The notes below the pieces were generated by a model, which was not told where the DNA came from, did not search any database, and saw only the letters and a program-made list of their open reading frames with translations. Shown here piece after piece: positions 9,571 through 21,247 of a stretch of 64,000 nt of DNA. The number at the start of each line of letters is the position of its first letter. Within the stretch, counting starts at the first letter, position 1. The DNA is from Puccinia triticina (Eukaryota; Basidiomycota; Pucciniomycetes; Pucciniales; Pucciniaceae). A program made the position numbers and the translations under genes. The stretch is taken from the NCBI RefSeq assembly GCF_026914185.1, contig NC_070566.1:5208001-5272000 (forward strand), given 5' to 3'.

Positions 9571-10403
9571 TTCTCAGTGTCCAACCGGGTTGTCATCAGC
9601 AACAAGTGGTTGGTACCGGCTTCTCCTTGTCCCAGCAACCTCACTTTGCCGGCTACCATCTGTTGAAACTCGGTCGCAGATTTGTCCAAGTACAAGTCTC
9701 ACTCCCCGGCCAAGCACGGGGATTGTTCCCAGGGTTTGGCTGCGTCGGGCTCCTCTCATTCTGGGGAGGCTACTGCCAAAACCAATTGCGCCAATGATGG
9801 GATGGACCTCCTTATTGAGTGGTTGGGTGGTGTACGTCCCCTTCTCCTTACTCTATAACCATCCTATCACCTGGCTGCTCATTCTTTTCTGCCCTTCTTG
9901 AACAGGTCCCTCCACCCCCCGAGTGGGATGATACGTGGACCACCTTACCCAACTGGCTTAACCTGCCCACACCTACTGGTAACAAGCCCAACAGCCATCA
10001 ACCCATTGAGTTTGATTCCGTTGATCCTGATGCCAATGCTGATGCCAATGGCGTCACCAAGACTTTTCTGGCGGACAAAGTCAGCATGAGTAGCGTTTCT
10101 CGTGCTTCCACCCCCTCCATCCTTGGTCAACCCCCGATCGAAGATTTCCCCTTCTTAATTGATCTCCAAGTCCAAGCTCTCCTGGAGCCCCATCGTCCCT
10201 TTGCTACTGAGCAGCATGCTTGTTTTGCAATCAACTCCAAGGCCTATACTAGGCTCTATCACACCTTTGCTCAAGCCTTTGTCCCCTACTGCCAGAAGAT
10301 TCCCAACAAGGTTGTCAACGCTCGAATCCAGCGAGTTCACATCTTCAAGGTTGTATCTGAAGAATTTTGGTCCACCATGCGTCAAGCTGGCTATGATGAC
10401 TAG
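9571..10403 (+). CDS. Unknown spliced protein, 3' exons
   Basis: Two exons can be read: 9571-9829, and 9906-10403 ending at TAG. They are separated by a GT-AG intron (9830-9905, GTGTAC to ACAG) that joins in phase 0; a further intron at 9506-9570 (GTGAGT to ATTAG) precedes the first. The last exon encodes about 165 residues starting VPPPPEWDDTW, with an acidic low-complexity part (DSVDPDANADANG) and a more globular end (FPFLIDLQVQALLEPHRPF to FWSTMRQAGYDD). The first exon is Ser/Pro/Arg-rich and may be non-coding or decayed. No domain is recognised. It could be a host gene fragment or a transposon-encoded protein. Confidence 0.35.
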
Positions 10404-11137
10404 TTCCTTTGTCCTCTCTTTATTTACACCTGCTTACATCCTCAATACTGATCCTCTGGTTTATGGGATTCTTTCCTAGTTTTTTTGTTAATGATCTTTT
10501 GTCCAGAGTACTTGGGGTAAAACGTGTTATTTTAAAAAAAAATCAATAGATAATCCTAGAAACTCAAAAAAATTGTAAAACCCCCCAGAACCCTAAAAAT
10601 TAAGATGATTAGTTATTCTTTTTTATTTTTGTCTTTTTGTTCTTCTTTTTATCCCACTTTCTTAAATCCACAAAATCCTAGAACCCTAGATCTAGGTTTT
10701 GGGGTGTTTATTTCTCAAAAAATGCAACAAAAAAGTCACATTGATCTCACAGCACTCGTTGAAAATCCCCAAAGGCCAAATGGCCCTATAGATGACCCTC
10801 CAGCCGTGCCGTACCAACAAGCAAAAGTGGGCCGGTTGTTAAAGTAGTCCAGGGAGGACCTAATCAAGTGATTAGGGGGCTCCCAGGGAGGGGGTAGGAC
10901 AAAACTGGATCCCCTGGGGGGACAAATTGGTGTGACCTGCTCTCCTTTAAATAAGCATTCAGTTTGCTTTGCCACTGCCTGCCCTACACCATGTCGCTAC
11001 CGCCTTGTTTGTTGCCAGTTGCCGCTGCTACCGTCTCCGCCTCCACCACCACCTTTCAATTACTATTGAACTAACTCAGCCGCGGCTTCACTCACCAACA
11101 GGCCTCCTGAATCATTGCAACCCCAAAGCTCCCCAAC
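10404..11137. other. A/T-rich intergenic stretch
   Basis: No gene seen. It contains A runs near 10535-10570, T-rich text near 10620-10660, and a short perfect palindrome CCTAATCA-AG-TGATTAGG near 10860. Confidence 0.4.
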
Positions 11138-11422
11138 TCAAATCTGGTGTGTGGACTTGAATCCCTCTACTCTTGGCTTTCTCGTGTCTAACTCATAACA
11201 AGAGATCCTTGCGGCTTTCTTGGCTGTCCGCAGTACAAGAATTCTATGATCCTCGCCGCAGGCTTCTATTGAATCCAAAACTACCTCGCTGAAAGCCTTT
11301 CCGCCGGTATTGGCCTTGTCAAGCTCAGACCTTGCCGCTTTCTTGGCTGTCCAAAGTACAAGAATTCTGTGATCCATGGCGTATAAGCCCCCCTCCTCAA
11401 CTGTCAAGAGCCAAGCTGCCAA
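11138..11422 (-). CDS. Doubtful small ORF with an internal repeat
   Basis: A 94-codon minus-strand frame contains the same segment twice, DHRILVLWTAKKAAR and DHRILVLRTAKKAAR, about 40 residues apart. This reflects a DNA direct repeat of about 46 bp (near 11209-11254 and 11329-11374). The repeat is certain; coding status is not, and no homologue is recognised. The unit may be a remnant of a repetitive protein or a simple local duplication. Confidence 0.2.
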   Translation of the reverse strand: MAAWLLTVEEGGLYAMDHRILVLWTAKKAARSELDKANTGGKAFSEVVLDSIEACGEDHRILVLRTAKKAARISCYELDTRKPRVEGFKSTHQI

Positions 11423-13182
11423 CGCTTTGACAATTTCACCATTCCTGAGTGGTCAGGCCAAGAATAGAGCTCTGCAGCCAGAGCACGCAAGCCCCAGATG
11501 AACCACCAGATTGAACCCAACCCTCAATTCTCAAATTTGCGCTTCTTGCTAAACTTCAACCCTCTAATGTGTGATTCAGTATCAATCAGATTGAGTTCTC
11601 CCAAGGGGTGGCTTCTCAAACACAACATCTATACGGTCAAAAATGAACGGAAAGGTGCCAGTGTACCACAAAGATATGGTGACTTTGTCTGGCTCCACAA
11701 GTGTCTTTTCAAAATATAACTTTTTAGGCTTCTTCCTATCTTACCGCCTAAACAGTTGGCCAGTCAGTCTCCATGATATTTTTTTGCATATATATTCCTC
11801 TCCCCAGTCTTCTCACAGACACTTTGCCATCCCTCTCCCTCTTTTGAATTATTTCCTGATATTGCTGGCCTCAGGTGATTGATTTAGGAATTTTGGTGGA
11901 CAAATCTCCTTCAATCAAATCAAAATTGAAATTATTTTGTGGTCATCATCTTGTAGCAGGCAATGACTGTCAATTCCAGAGGACCTGGATAACCATTCCG
12001 CAAGCTCTGGTCTCTATTCCCGCTGATGATCAAGCATTGGGGAAGGATCTGTAAGGGCTTGGAGCGGAGGGTGAATCGGAACAAGGTGCAAAGTATGGAT
12101 CAGACAAAGATACCATTGTAATTGGATCAGCACTCAGGGCTGACGGGTGGCTTTCAATCAGAATGGACCCTGAACAAGGTCCAATGGGCCAAAGAGGAGA
12201 CAGAGCTTGTGGGCCAACTTACACACCGAGATCATCGAGCATTGCGCCGGCCGATTGAGCCTTTCCACCCAAAAAAAAATCCGAGTGCACAAGGAACTCT
12301 TCACGGGCTTGGTCAATCTATTTGAGCGTATAGACCAGCTCAGCGGGGAAGAGATGGATGAACGACTTAAGCCACGGGTAGAGTTGAATACGTGGAAGAT
12401 CAAAGCGGCACGAGAGGCGCAGGAATAGGTGGATAGGCTAAAGAATCAGGTTCAGCAAAATTATGCGGGAATTGCGTTCAACATTTGGAGAAGGGTCTTA
12501 ATTCACTGGTGTTTGTGACAGGAAATTGTCCATGCCAACCTCCAGATTATCATTAAAAATATTCAACTACCATAGAGGCAGGATAAAGGTGGCGCGCCCC
12601 AGACGTTGGCTGCAGGTGACAGTGATGATGGGCCAGAAGAATATGGCAACTGGTCTCTGACATCAAGAAGTCCACGCTTAACTTTGAAAAAACTTATGAC
12701 TAGGCTAAAACTGACACAACTTTTGGCTCACGCGGATTGTCTCAACTTGTCACAGTTGGAATAATTAGACAGTGATTTCCATTGTGTTTTACAATACCTT
12801 CTTTTTTCTTAATACAAGTCTCATGTGCCATAGTCAAGTATCTATCCATGATGAAGACATATCTCTACAATCAAAACCAAGAATAGCAAAGCTCAAGTAA
12901 CAATGTCAAAATTAATGTCAGTGAGCTGTTCAAACACGCAGAGGGTATAGGTTGAGGAGGTGGTGAGAATGGATGCAAGCCAGTGGGTTTTGGACTTTGA
13001 GCCCTGCAGCGGCGGAGCCGCTTTGGCCTCTAGTTTTGAAATCAATCCATCCCAGACCCCCCTCCCCCAACTTAAACAGGTTTTCCCCAACCTTCCCTGT
13101 AAGCATACTACTGAGAGGGAAAGAGAGAAAAAAAACAATAAGAGAAATGGAGAAGAAGGAACAGTATAGAAACTGTGTGGGG
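11423..13182. other. Intergenic sequence with one short charged ORF
   Basis: Mostly without features. A 73-codon plus-strand frame at 12207-12428 encodes a charged, helix-prone stretch (EHCAGRLSLSTQKKIRVHK, LFERIDQLSGEEMDERLK); it may be a decayed coding fragment but is not recognised. At 13062-13079 there is a CCCTCCCCCAACTTAAAC tract, nearly repeated at 13323-13340. Confidence 0.3.
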
Positions 13183-13217
13183 TTTTTTTTCTTTTTTTTC
13201 TTTTTTTTCTTTTTTTG
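13183..13217. repeat. Short T8C microsatellite
   Basis: Four tandem units of roughly eight T and one C, a simple-sequence tract. Confidence 0.9.
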
Positions 13218-13972
13218 ATTTTTATGTTGAGTTTGCTTTAGTTTGAAAGGTTGGTCCTGATATCCACTGAGCTGAAAAATGAAATCATTTAAAGAGTGAC
13301 TTTGTCAGGAGCAGGCCTTTTTCCTCCCCCAACTTAAACAACAACCCTGGTAGTTGTTATCCAGCTCAGTCAAAGCCATCTGATGATCCACCATCCAAAC
13401 TGTTGCCAGACACTTCCTCTATTTTTTCATCTGCAGACTCCAGCTGAGATTGGTCCTCATCCTCCTGAATGTCTGCTAGTTCATGTCCTCAAGGATAAAA
13501 CCGTTTGATATGTGAAGCTGCATAAGCCCTCTTGAGTTCCGTCCCATCCAATTCTTCCAAGATATAGAAACCCTTGGGTAGTTGTTGCTTGATCCAAAAA
13601 GGTCCGTTCCATCAATTTGCAAACAATTTTCCCCACTTATTATCCAAGCTTTTGTTGTAGACCAAAACTAGTTCTCCTGGATCTAAAGGCTTCCAAAGTC
13701 TTGCTGCCATCCGTTGATCCCAGTATCAGACAGATGACTTTCTGACTTTCATCAACTTCTCATGAGCTATTGCTAGAATTTCTTCCCAACGTTCTAGTTG
13801 CATAGTCCTTGCCTCCAAGAGTTCTTCTGTGGTGCTGACTTCAGTCCAATCAATTCCCAGATAAGTGTCCATTTCCAAGTCAACCGGGAGAACCGCTTTC
13901 TGGCCGAACATCAGCTTGTAAGGTGAATATCCCGTTGTACGTTTTGTCCAAATTCTGTCAGCAAAGAGTACT

Positions 13973-15213
13973 TGCCAGCCACAGAGTACATGTCACAGTA
14001 CCTTACACGTACCAAGTACCTATAATTGTTCACATTACATATAGTACATTCCTTTTTACACCTTTATTACATATGTATATCATTAGATACAAGCTTAAGA
14101 ATGTACTCCTGTTATACGTTACATTACAGATAACCATAGTTAAATACAGTTACCATAAATTACTGTTGTTATGAGAGTTAAGTTAAGTGCAACAGTAAGA
14201 TTACAACAAATTGTAATATTACTGTACACGTGAAATACCCCAAGACAAGTATCACTCATTTATCCCCTGTTACGCCTCAGTCCCCATTTACATAATATAT
14301 TGGTTATGATATAAATACATAAACAATACATGATGTCATCCAATTCAAAGAGCACTGAATGGAATCAATGATTGGTTATGATCAGCTAGTGTGCACAGCT
14401 ACTGATCCAGGATCAGTACTGATCATTACACTGCCCTGATCATTTCCAATGTTGATCCTCATGAGGATCTGCTTCCCTTGAGCGCTTCCAGTCCCCCCCT
14501 GGTCCTGAAGCGCCTCCTAGCGCCTCATGTTCCCTCCTGCTCTTTTCCCCTCTATATAAACACGCCCCCTAGGACTGTTTATCCCTCAGAATATTATTAC
14601 AGCAAAGTTTAACCCATACTATAGTTAAACAGTGCTTTCATTCTCAACCATCATTCAATTCAGGAATACTCTCAACTCTTGATTACCCTTACCTTTCTGT
14701 AGGTAAAACCACAAACCCAAGTTGAGTTATTCCTTGGATGCCTATTAACACCCTGTGTTGATCTGGATGCGCCTTAATTGAGCAAGCCTCTCAGTCAAGA
14801 TTACTGATAGAGTGAAACCTTTTACAGGTCTTAACACAAACCCATTTGTAAGGGTTCACCAGGGTTTCACCCTTACTGAAACTAGATTGTACTAGAAGCA
14901 TTGTATTTATGCTTATACATAGATTTGTTGCTCTACATATCTTGTACTCAAGTTTGAACTCTCTTCTTCTTCTTCTCCAAGCCGGTCTTCACCTCGAGGT
15001 TCTCCTTTCCACCTTTTTATCTCCAACTTCTCACATTTATATAGTGAAATCACATTCTTTTTGATAGACTTCTGGCCTTTGGCCTTCTGTCCCACCGACT
15101 TTCTCAGTGAAGGGATTCAAACCCTTACACCATTGGCCCATCCTTGGCATCTTACACCATCATCTTGATAGTAACAACCCTCTCAGACACGGTTAGTTAC
15201 ATACAGGCTGACA
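13973..15213. mobile_element. 1.24 kb solo LTR inside element B integrase
   Basis: It starts TGCCAGCC, ends GGCTGACA and is flanked by exact GTACT copies (13968-13972 and 15214-15218). Removing it restores the integrase text. No coding domain is found inside its 1241 bp. A TATA box (TATATAAA, 14553-14560) suggests plus-strand LTR transcription. The parent element is not in this window. Confidence 0.85.
14553..14560 (+). promoter_or_regulatory. TATA box of the large solo LTR
   Basis: TATATAAA follows a C/T-rich stretch and precedes CACGCCCCC, a typical LTR core promoter layout. Confidence 0.5.
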
Positions 15214-15727
15214 GTACTAAAGGCAGATACTCCCTCCATTTCCCACCAGATTCGCCACACATCTTGATTAGGGTGTCTTTAATGGGTTGGTGTCCTCTCT
15301 CAATCATACCATTGGCTTCAGGATATTAAGGTGTAGGAGGCCTGAATACTGCTCCAACCTTTTCAACTGCTTTGATGAATTCATTCTTGAATTCCGGTCC
15401 ATTGTCTGCCGTCACTGTTTTGATTACACCATACCAATAGACCCATTCTTCAAGGAGAAATTTTCCAATAGTTGTGGCTGTCAGTTTCACCAGAGGAGCT
15501 GCTTCAACCCATCCAGACAAATCATCCCGTGCTGCTAGCAAGTACTTGTACCGTCCAGCTTTGATATTACAGACGTCCAAAGCTACTTGTCCAAATAAGC
15601 TGCTCTCTCCTGTAGGATTCTGTATTTCTTGTGGAACTAGTGGGTCCCTCTTCTGGCAAGGTTCGCAGCTATGTACCCATAACTTGACTTTTTTCTTCAA
15701 GCTTGGCCACCAAAATCGGCGGACTAA

Positions 15728-16560
15728 TCATTGGTATGTTTCCTCAAGCCCCTGGTGTCCTAGATCTTCGTGCACCATTCGTAATAACTTGCTCTGGTAG
15801 GATATCTTGGAGATCACTAGTTGCGGTATGGGCAAGTGTCTTCTCATGAGTTGCCCATTTTGGATGAAGTAGTTAACCAATTTTTGTTTAAGTTTCTGAA
15901 AGTCCTCCAGATCCATAGAACAAGGTCTCTGCAGTGTTTGTAGATAATATTTGAGGTCTGTCCAGAAACCAGAAGCCTCCCACTCCAATAGTTCCGTTGA
16001 AGCCAAAATTATGTTATACCAAGAGCAGGCTTTGATTAGGGGTTCTTCCACATTGTTGTAGAATTCTTCTTCTTTGTCACTTATTGGGCGTCTGGACAAG
16101 GTGTCTGGCATTGTGAACATTTTCCCTGGCTTATGCACCATTTCAAACGAAAAAAATTGTATGAATGCTACCCATCTCGTCATGGGGGCATTTGGAAGGG
16201 AAGGCGAGTTGATCATCTGAATAAAGGACTGTGCGTCCACTTGGAGTTCAAAACTTTGACCCCATAAGAGCGTTTTTAGTTTTTTCAGGATTTGTGCCAC
16301 CCCACAGAGCTCCAGTTTAGGCTGCAAATATTTCAACTTGACCGGCCAAAACACAATTGATTTGTACAATACTGGTTGATTTAATCCGGTCTCAAGCTCC
16401 TGTTGCAAGAGTACTGCACCGGCCGCAATGAAACTGGAGTCCACTGCCAAAACAATGAGCCCTGCGTCCTTTGAATAGTCAAGATTCTTCAGGGTGATAT
16501 CTTCTCCAATTATCTCTTTTAGCTGGTTGAAGGCGTTGTCACAGCTTTTTTCCTAGAGCC
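15728..16560 (-). pseudogene. pol: Element B RNase H and integrase N-terminus
   Basis: The frame 16450-15728 starts MAVDSSFIAAGAVLLQQE (RNase H first strand with its catalytic Asp) and continues with PKLELCGVAQILKKLKTLLWG and FELQVDAQSFIQMIN. It then reads FEMVHKPGKMFTMPDTLSRRP, the end of RNase H. A linker follows, then RMVHEDLGHQGLEETYQ, the two His of the integrase zinc domain. The frame stops just before the CxxC pair in the next ORF, so one frameshift or stop separates them. The layout is the same in element C. Confidence 0.85.
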
Positions 16561-16585
16561 ATTCTACGTCCTTTTGTGTCAGCCT

Positions 16586-17967
16586 TCAAAGCGGAGCCAC
16601 AATTTCAGACAGATTCATGACGAAAATTCTGACGTAAGTTACAATTCCCATGAAGCCTTGGAGTTCTGTGCCGCTATTGGGAGTTGGCCATGTCATTATC
16701 TTATTCTTCTTCTGATCCGAAACCCTTTGTCCTTCTTTGCAGACCGCATGACCCACAATATCCAAGGCAGGTACACAGCATGCAAACTTTTCTCCTGAGA
16801 TAGTGAGTCCCGCTTCTTCATTTTGGAATAATATTCTTTCCAGTGTTTGAGCGTATTCCCAGATAAAACATTGGATTCCTGGATTCTCTCCTAGAACTTC
16901 ATCATTGTATGTGGTACTTGGCCCTTTGATACCACCATTGTCAATAAATACGCCTACATGGTCGGGTATCTCATCCCAAAGAATCCACATCATTTGTGCT
17001 TGATACACTGCTACTGAATTGGTTGAACCCTGCGGAAGTCTGGTGAGTTGAAATCTTCCTAGTGGAGTATCAAAGGTGGTGAGAGGTCTTGACTCCGGGG
17101 CCAATTCCCTTTTGTTGTATCCACCATAATGTCGCCCAATCCATAACAGGCTTTTCCGGCAAAGGATTCAACAAACTCTTCTGTTGCTGGTGGTAGTCCT
17201 GCGTCTTTGATGGTGACTTTATTCATTTCTTGTAAGTTGTGAACTATCCTTAACTTCCCATCATGTTTGAGTACGCAGAAAACCGGGCTAGAGTAACTTG
17301 ATGTTGATTGTTCGTAGAGTTTATTCCGTACTTGTTCCCGCACCTGCTCCACGTATTTGTCTTTGATAGCTGCTGGGATTGGGATTGGTTTCTTCTGCCA
17401 TGGTACATGATTGATTACCGGTATGACATAGGGTAAACCATATGAACGTTTCAAGAGTCCTCTTTCCTCCGGTGTGAAGGCCATGGCTTTTCCTTGAATC
17501 ACGATTAAGTGCTTGAATAGCTTTAATTCCTCCTCCCACAGCCATCCATTGGGTCCAAAATTTACTACCTCCAAGCGTTCTTCCATAATCCTAGCGGTAG
17601 GCGTAAAGTCTGGTGGGTGAGGTGTAAGAGGTGTTTGGTAGGGATCTCGTGATAGCGGTGGTCTTTGAAGAGGTGGGTTCAATGCTTGTGGAATTGGTTG
17701 ATTGATTGGTCTGATTTTCTTTGCTGCAGGTTTATACTTTTTCATGCACCACAAGCTTCCGTCCCTCCAACTCTGGCACGATCTGTCTTGAAACCTTGAT
17801 CCCAATCCTATAGCAAGTAAAGATCCAAGAAGATTTTGTGGGTTGCTGTCCGGTTTTGGTATTCTAGTGGTGTTCACCAAAGGAGTTAATCCAAAAACGC
17901 CCAGTTTTCCTGAAGGCACTGTTTTTGGAATTGGTAGTGAGTCTTTTTTAATGTTACAGATCTTCAA
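16586..17967 (-). pseudogene. pol: Element B reverse transcriptase, active site FIDN
   Basis: Two overlapping minus frames. The upstream one (17967-17059) gives the fingers: SSPVFCVLKHDGKLRIVHNL, the ACYGLGDI block, and the conserved lead-in WLWEEELKLFKHLI. The downstream one (17104-16586) gives LTTFDTPLGRFQLTRLPQG, VAVYQAQMMWIL, GVFIDNGGIKGP, IWEYAQTLERILF and the thumb. The catalytic pair expected as FIDD reads FIDN (codon AAT after GAC, near 16945). A frameshift near 17100 separates the halves. The same lineage-specific pattern FI-D-D-x-x-x-KGP followed by WEY..LERVL occurs in elements C and D, so the three are relatives. Confidence 0.9.
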
Positions 17968-18293
17968 TAACGTAAGGAAAATGGTAAGAATATTCTCTAT
18001 GAGTGATAGGACTTTAGAAAAATGTATTTTTGTCTGTTTTGATGTTTGTTGGAAGTTTTTTAAGAGAAATTATTTAGGCCAGTCGAGAAAGCCCGGCGTC
18101 TGAGATATAACCTGCTTGACTAGCTGAAGCAAGTTACTCCCTAGCTGGATGACGGTAGTTATAAAAAATGCTGATTTGGCTTCTTCTCAAAAATTTGATG
18201 TTCTTCGTTATTGCTAGGTTCTGATGCTGGGACTGATTTCACACTATTGGTACTGAGATCCTTTCGATTATCCCATTCTTGTCCTTGTCCAGT

Positions 18294-18878
18294 TCAAGCC
18301 AATGGTACTGAAATTTGCCGACCCTTGTTTCGTTGAAACGTGAGAGTCTCCCCTGTTTTGTGGTATTCTAAAGTGCAATTGTAATCAAATAGAAAAGGTT
18401 GTCCTAAAATGCAATCTTGAGCTTTTGGTGATGTAAAGAGGTGAGCGGGTCCGGAGAATCGGCCGATCTGTATTGGACAGTTCTTGACTACGCCGGTAAT
18501 GTTGCATCTGGCTCCAACAACACCTTGCATGGGTATTTCCACTATAACCAATTCTAGCTCCAAGTCCTCCGCTACTGATTGGGGTATGACGTTGACCATA
18601 GAACTGGAATCCACCATAAAGTTGACCTTTTCTCCACCAACTTGCGAGGTTACGTATCCCAGGGAACAACTGTAGTAGCATGGATCAGATGGCTGTTTTT
18701 TTTTTTCTGGTAAGGTGGTCATTGGTGCAGCTACTTTAGCGGCTTCGGTTGCAATGTAGGTAGTGGAGGTATTTTTCCCTGAAAGCCGTCCCTGCAATTT
18801 TGCTATGATCTGTTCTGTGTACAAAGGTGAGATTGCAGTGAGTTGTGCAAAAGTTGTGGGAATCTTGATGTTGTCCAA
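18294..18878 (-). pseudogene. pol: Element B protease
   Basis: A 194-residue minus frame with the retropepsin core VNFMVDSSSMVNVIPQSVAEDL. The catalytic Asp is kept, but the DSG glycine-type position reads Ser (AGT after C). The flap-side segment PAHLFTSPKAQDCILGQPFLF corresponds to the second half of the fold. The position between gag and RT and the strong likeness to the element C protease (DSGSQLNLI, FGRPFLMDF) support the call. About 400 bp of spacer separate it from RT. Confidence 0.8.
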
Positions 18879-18935
18879 GTCCTGTAGTAGGGCCTCCTCC
18901 GGTGAGTCTCTCTTCAGGATTTTCTGTACTTGTTC

Positions 18936-20604
18936 TCAACTCCAGACTTTCTCAGGCGCCTTTTTCGGAGTTTCTTTTGGTGATGTATCCACTTCTTCTT
19001 CACAATCAATATCCATGGCATCTGGTTCCTGGATCCTAACTTTGCGTCGGCCTTTTTGAGCTTCTGATCTGGTGACAGGATGGGATCTCATGAAGTTTTC
19101 CGCGCCTAAGGTAGGAGGGCTCCAATGGATGGTTTGTACTGAGGTTTTCATGAAGGGTGTGTTCCCATTTTTGGTTTGCTGTGAGTCCGCCAGATTATTG
19201 ATGGCTTCTTGCATTCAAGGTTCAGCTGACGCTCCTGCAACCACTGATTGTATTGGTCTCAAAGGTATCCAAGGTATTTTCTGGCCGTCAGGTAAATACC
19301 ATTCTTTACCAATTCGCTTCACCAAGCCTTGTTTCATGTCTTTTGCTGCTTCTGGGCATTGATAGGTAGGGTGTCCTTCTCTCTTGCAATAAAAGCAGTT
19401 CTGAGATTCATATAGCGGATTTGATGGCCAAGGGTTCCCGCGGTTGAATTCTTGTTTTTCTGATGGTCCTTGCCAATTGCAGCCGGTGGGTGCTCCATTC
19501 TTGATCTGTTGTTCAAATGTGGCAAGCTCCTGCTGTACTTCTTGTAGTTTTTGTTCTACCTCCTTATTGCTTGGGATTTACTTTAGCATCTGCTCTCATT
19601 GCTTTCCGTTGCCTTTCTTAAGATCCAAATCCTTCTGCATGATACGCGTGGATTCGGAGAAACTGGAGGAATTTACCTTTGTCGACTTGTACCTCTGTTT
19701 CCGCGGCCTCTGTTAAGTCTTCCCATTTTGGTGCCTTGTTAATTCCATCTTTGGCCTTTGGAAGCTGATTTTTATTGATGAGTGTGCGTTTAATACTTTG
19801 TTGGCTTTCTGTCAAGAAGGCACTCAAGAATAGTAAACCGGCGTCATTGTCTTTGTTGATATGTTCTTTTTTTACTAGATACTTGAGGATCGGGGTGAAT
19901 TTTGCAAGGTACGCCTTATAATCCCAATAGCTTGAAATTCCTTCTTTAGCTTGTTGCTTGGCTACTTTGATAAGGTCATCCACAGTATACATGATTGTAT
20001 TATCAAGGTCAGCACAGGCTTTGACCATTGCTGCTCGGAGCTTCTTCCAATCATAATCGTCGTATCCCTCCATCTCCTCCAGCTGACACTTCAACTCCTC
20101 TGTTCATATGAATCGTGGTATCTGAATTGCTTTCTCCCAATCTGACGCTTTGTATCTGTATGCCGCTTGCTCAAATCGTTGCATAAAATTCATGAACTGA
20201 CTTCCCTCGTAGTAAAGCCCAGGTTATTTGATGATGACTGGCTTGATCTGGTGTACCAGTGGGGGGTAATAAAACATTGGTTGAGGATTCTGCACTGGTG
20301 TTTGCTGTTGTTGTTGAGGCTGAAACATATGTTCTTGCTGATTTTCTGTATTGTGGATTCCATACCCAGAGGTTTGTTGTTGCGGAGTTGATTGCCTTGG
20401 TGGGACATTTTTGTGTTGTGGAGTTTTGTTGGTGTCTGATAAGTCTTATTCAGTCTGATCTCTGAATTGATTCTCTGGTCCCTTTCCCTTATCTTTCCTA
20501 GGTGGCGGAGGTGGATTTATAGATTCCAAATTCCAATTCAGTCCCAAGGTTCCTGTCAATGTTCTCCTTCTAAATGGGGTAGAGGGAGCAAATCCGCCCT
20601 CCAT
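18936..20604 (-). pseudogene. gag: Element B gag
   Basis: Gag can be followed from ATG 20604 (MEGGFAPSTPFRRRT) through a Gln/Pro-rich N-terminus broken by at least two stops (near 20447 and 20227). The capsid core continues at 20094-19618 (KCQLEEMEGYDDYDWKKLR, YWDYKAYLAKFTPILKYLV). A CCHC zinc knuckle near 19400-19360 (CFYCKREGHPTYQC) lies in another frame. A segment YLPDGQKIPWIPL and the charged region to 18936 (KVRIQEPDAMDIDCEEEVD) lead to the protease. The gap 20605-21138 is leader; no TGG-type primer site is obvious against the LTR, where the minus strand reads AGGGAGTCCCCAATG. Confidence 0.75.
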
Positions 20605-21138
20605 ATCCGGTAGACTGAACGGTAAACTTATGTTGATTTGTGTTGATTCTAGTTTTTGTAATATGACTATCCACTGCTAACTGTTACTGTGCTCTGAAAA
20701 AGAAACAATAATTTCTGGTCTCTGGTCTCTTTACCAGGGCAAATTGGGGGTTTTTCTTTTTAAAATAATTGATATAAATAACTTTACCGTTCTGGGATGT
20801 TTTTCTAACAGTCTCTGCTTATCCAAATTCTTCAGGTCTTACACTTGCCCTTCTTGAGGTTTTATTACTGGCTGCTTCCTTCGAGATACTCTTTTCAGTT
20901 TGGGTGGTTAAGTTTTCTTTTCAGAGGTTTGTAATCGGTCCCTTGGATGTTCCTAAAAATTGACTAGTTGTTCAACAGAATAATTAAATATGATGTTGAG
21001 TTTGATAGATTTGTTGATGAATTTGATTCCTTTCACCGCACAGAGTCGAGATCTGTTGACAAGGTTTTGGTATTTTAATTGAAATCAGTTATACGTTGTC
21101 AATCAAACAAAGTTATCCTATCACATTGGGGACTCCCT

Positions 21139-21247
21139 TGTAAGACTCAAAAGTGTTCCTGAGAACCTTTTGCTGAATGGAGAAGGGGATGATGAAGGTG
21201 TAAACTCTGCCCTTCTGTACTATCGGATAACAAGACCCACCAAGGTA
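21139..21247 (-). repeat. 5' LTR of element B, first segment
   Basis: The first 109 bp match 575-683. The LTR is then interrupted by PAE-1 and resumes at 25021. Confidence 0.9.

Larger units (their letters stand above)
13430..15700 (-). pseudogene. pol: Element B integrase, split by a solo LTR
   Basis: Minus-strand integrase. The zinc-binding pair HSCEPCQKRD (near 15660), the core block AARDDLSGWVEA (first Asp) and TVTADNGPEFKNEF (second Asp) lie at 15326-15700. After a TAA at about 15329 the frame continues with ANGMIERGHQPI, which keeps the catalytic Glu. The core is then cut by the solo LTR at 13973-15213 within the segment corresponding to YLPLVLFADR, and resumes at 13911 with MFGQKAVLPVDLEMDTYLG. 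The C-terminal module reads GELVLVYNKSLDNKWGKL and GPFWIKQQLPKGFYILEEL in the next frame (about 13500-13725), with an acidic tail to about 13380. No chromodomain is seen. Confidence 0.85.

Noticed and set aside
8860..9759. Minus-strand genes (frames at 9123-8860, 9565-9272 and 9759-9574)
   Set aside because: They have Arg/Gly-rich composition and no domain, and lie opposite plus-strand exons that have proper GT-AG introns; more likely antisense shadows.
7755..13330. A LINE or Helitron
   Set aside because: No endonuclease, LINE RT, Rep or helicase motif, no poly-A tail with a duplication, and no CTRR-hairpin end were found.
13326..13345. 3' end of element B at the tract near 13326
   Set aside because: The sequence to its left does not begin with TG and does not match the B LTR; the LTR that matches and carries the duplication is at 575-1503.
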